A stretch of DNA of 6,863 bases from Campylobacterales bacterium (GTDB lineage Bacteria; Campylobacterota; Campylobacteria; Campylobacterales; QNZT01), in NCBI GenBank assembly GCA_027055005.1, contig JALUNR010000204.1:1-6863 (forward strand), read 5' to 3'. A program made the translations under genes and the position numbers. The notes below the pieces were generated by a model. It was given only the letters and a program-made list of their open reading frames with translations. It did not search any database and had not been told where the DNA came from. Of the stretch, positions 5,616-6,863 are shown piece by piece (position 1 is the first letter of the stretch; every line of letters starts with the position of its first letter).

Positions 5616-6754
5616 GCAAAAGTTTAGGTTTGAGTTTAGTTTTAGTAAGTATTTTAAGTGCTTATGAGATGCCAAGTTTTAAAACAGATGGATATATCAG
5701 ACTAGGTTACCAAAATCACGATATTAATAATGATAAGAGTTATAAACAAGACTCTATTGGTGGAAAGTTAAGTATCTTTAATGATGACTTTAAAGCAAAT
5801 GGGATAGGTGTAAAACTGAGTTTCTATACTTCTAACAGACTTAACAATCATGAAAGTGAGGGAATACCTTTTTTTGATGAAAATGGAGATTCATACTCTA
5901 TTTTAGGGGAAGCTTATCTTTTTGGAAGATACAAAAATACTACTTTAAAAATCGGAAGACAAGAGTTAGATACTCCATTTGCTGATACAGATGATATAGG
6001 GATGATACCAAACACTTTTGAGGCAGGTATTTTGACAAATACAGACTTGCCAAATACTACCCTACTTTTGGGGAGTGTTAGAAGATGGAGTGGAGTTGAT
6101 GCTCCAAAACCAAGTAGCTTTACAAAACTGCAAAATGATGACCCAGTAAAAATGGCAGGGGTTATCTATGAGGGAGTAAAAAGTCTTGGATTATCTGCTT
6201 ATTATTATGATTTGGACGATAAGGTAGCTGGAGATATTAGCTCTATTAGTTATGGTGAAGCTATTTATGATGGCAAATATAACTCTTTTGGATTTGAGAT
6301 AGGTTTACAAGGAGCTAATCAAAAATACAAAGGCGAAAAAACTGCTAAGATTTTAGGATATAGCATAGGTGTAAACTTTGATAAGTATGGGTTAGGGCTA
6401 ACTTATGCTTATAACAAATCAAAAGACCACTCAGCATCTAACGGCTTTGGAGGAGGACCATTTTTTACAAGTTGTGAGCATCTGACTTTAGCTGAAGCTG
6501 GGGCTGATGGAAAGGTTGATTTTTATGGGTTTGATTATGATTTAGGAAATGTTGGAGTTGATGGAGTATCTTTTTCTTTTCATAACTCAAAGCTAAAAGC
6601 AAAAGATGGTAACAAAGCAGATGATAAAGACTATGTACTAAGCTACCAAAAGTCTGATAATCTTAGCTTTGATTTGATATATACCGATGTAGATGATAAT
6701 ATAAATGGAGAAAAATATAAAAATACAAGGTTTTTTGTAAATTATAATTTTTAA
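5612..6754 (+). CDS. OprD-like outer-membrane porin
   Basis: This 380-residue protein is predicted to be an outer-membrane beta-barrel. Residues 1-17 (MSKSLGLSLVLVSILSA) are a signal peptide with likely cleavage after A17. The mature part has alternating amphipathic strands and ends in FFVNYNF, with the terminal Phe of a BAM recognition signal. Two stretches fit OprD-like porins: GRQELDTPFADTDDIG (115-130) with a following MIPNTFEA, and SNGFGGGPFFTSCEHLTL (276-293), which I recognise from Campylobacterota members. The start is TTG at 5612, whose bases overlap the TGA of feoA (TTGA); GGAG at 5601-5604 lies 7 bases upstream. The next ATG (residue 20) would remove the signal peptide, so TTG is preferred. 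OprD-type porins pass small organic or cationic solutes. Sharing a Fur-controlled operon with feoBA suggests a role in outer-membrane entry of Fe(II) or an iron complex, but the substrate is not shown. Confidence 0.88.
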   Translation: MSKSLGLSLVLVSILSAYEMPSFKTDGYIRLGYQNHDINNDKSYKQDSIGGKLSIFNDDFKANGIGVKLSFYTSNRLNNHESEGIPFFDENGDSYSILGEAYLFGRYKNTTLKIGRQELDTPFADTDDIGMIPNTFEAGILTNTDLPNTTLLLGSVRRWSGVDAPKPSSFTKLQNDDPVKMAGVIYEGVKSLGLSAYYYDLDDKVAGDISSISYGEAIYDGKYNSFGFEIGLQGANQKYKGEKTAKILGYSIGVNFDKYGLGLTYAYNKSKDHSASNGFGGGPFFTSCEHLTLAEAGADGKVDFYGFDYDLGNVGVDGVSFSFHNSKLKAKDGNKADDKDYVLSYQKSDNLSFDLIYTDVDDNINGEKYKNTRFFVNYNF

Positions 6755-6764
6755 AAGCTACAAT
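6735..6764 (+). promoter_or_regulatory. Possible promoter at the porin/His-rich gene boundary
   Basis: Two -10-like boxes occur: TATAAT at 6743-6748, inside the porin's last codons, and TACAAT at 6759-6764, the latter with TTGTAA (6735-6740) 18 bases upstream as a partial -35. The first would give a leader of about 17 bases; the second would put transcription start at or next to the ATG at 6772, a leaderless message. Because no good Shine-Dalgarno precedes that ATG, the leaderless reading is possible but unproven. Confidence 0.25.
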
Positions 6765-6771
6765 CCACCAT

Positions 6772-6863
6772 ATGTATATAAAAAAATATATCAGCATTAT
6801 TTTTATTGTTGCTACTTTTTTGGTCGCATTTCATCATCATGATGATTTGCGATCACACAATGA
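6772..6863 (+). CDS. 5' end of a small exported or membrane protein with HHHDD motif (partial)
   Basis: From ATG 6772 the frame stays open for 30 codons to the right edge. Residues 1-20 are two lysines and a hydrophobic run (MYIKKYISIIFIVATFLVAF), which reads as a signal peptide or membrane anchor, followed directly by HHHDDLRSHN. The histidine and aspartate cluster just outside the membrane suggests binding of a divalent metal in the periplasm, fitting its place after an iron uptake operon. There is no good ribosome binding site, and the real start could lie elsewhere. The gene is cut by the window, so length and family are unknown. Confidence 0.55.
   Translation, partial: MYIKKYISIIFIVATFLVAFHHHDDLRSHN

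Noticed and set aside
6829..6847. Palindrome ATCATCATGATGAT resembling part of a Fur box
   Set aside because: It is fully explained by the His-His-His-Asp-Asp codons (CAT CAT CAT GAT GAT) in the open frame and lies inside the coding region.

Overview
The window is AT-rich and reads like Campylobacterota (Sulfurimonas/Arcobacter-type) DNA. The evidence is the low GC, the AAGGA-type ribosome binding sites, an OprD-like porin of the type common in that phylum, and a fragment whose core matches my memory of the Helicobacter pylori tmRNA 3' end. The genus is not determined.

Left part (1-3023), which looks like accessory DNA, all on the + strand: the tail of an unidentified gene; a WYL-domain transcriptional regulator that starts directly after that gene's stop codon; a 373-residue protein with a possible PD-(D/E)XK nuclease signature at its N-terminus and two glycine-zipper blocks towards its C-terminus; a 184-residue GNAT-like protein 11 bases downstream; and a 42-codon very basic protein. 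The Shine-Dalgarno of the glycine-zipper gene lies entirely inside a perfect 10-bp inverted repeat, so its translation may be gated by RNA structure.

Junction (3024-3334, no protein gene seen): a weak hairpin followed by eight T, two TATAAT boxes, a degenerate copy of the 3' end of ssrA (tmRNA) on the + strand, a featureless AT-rich stretch (about 3195-3270), and then a Fur box and ribosome binding site in front of feoB. tmRNA 3' ends are classical integration sites. A partial copy with accessory genes on its left and housekeeping genes on its right is what the distal end of an island integrated into ssrA should look like.

Right part (3335-6863), which looks like core chromosome: feoB, feoA and an OprD-like porin. 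The starts of feoA (GTG) and the porin (TTG) overlap the preceding stops. This looks like one Fur-controlled ferrous iron uptake operon, in which the porin could admit solutes, perhaps Fe(II), through the outer membrane, FeoB moves Fe(II) across the inner membrane, and FeoA assists FeoB. A small exported protein with an HHHDD motif begins just downstream and runs off the window.

The most novel material is the 128-3023 gene group: a regulator, a possible nuclease with a membrane-interacting tail, a GNAT-like partner and a tiny basic protein at an island edge. A defence or toxin role is an inference from context, not something the sequence proves.
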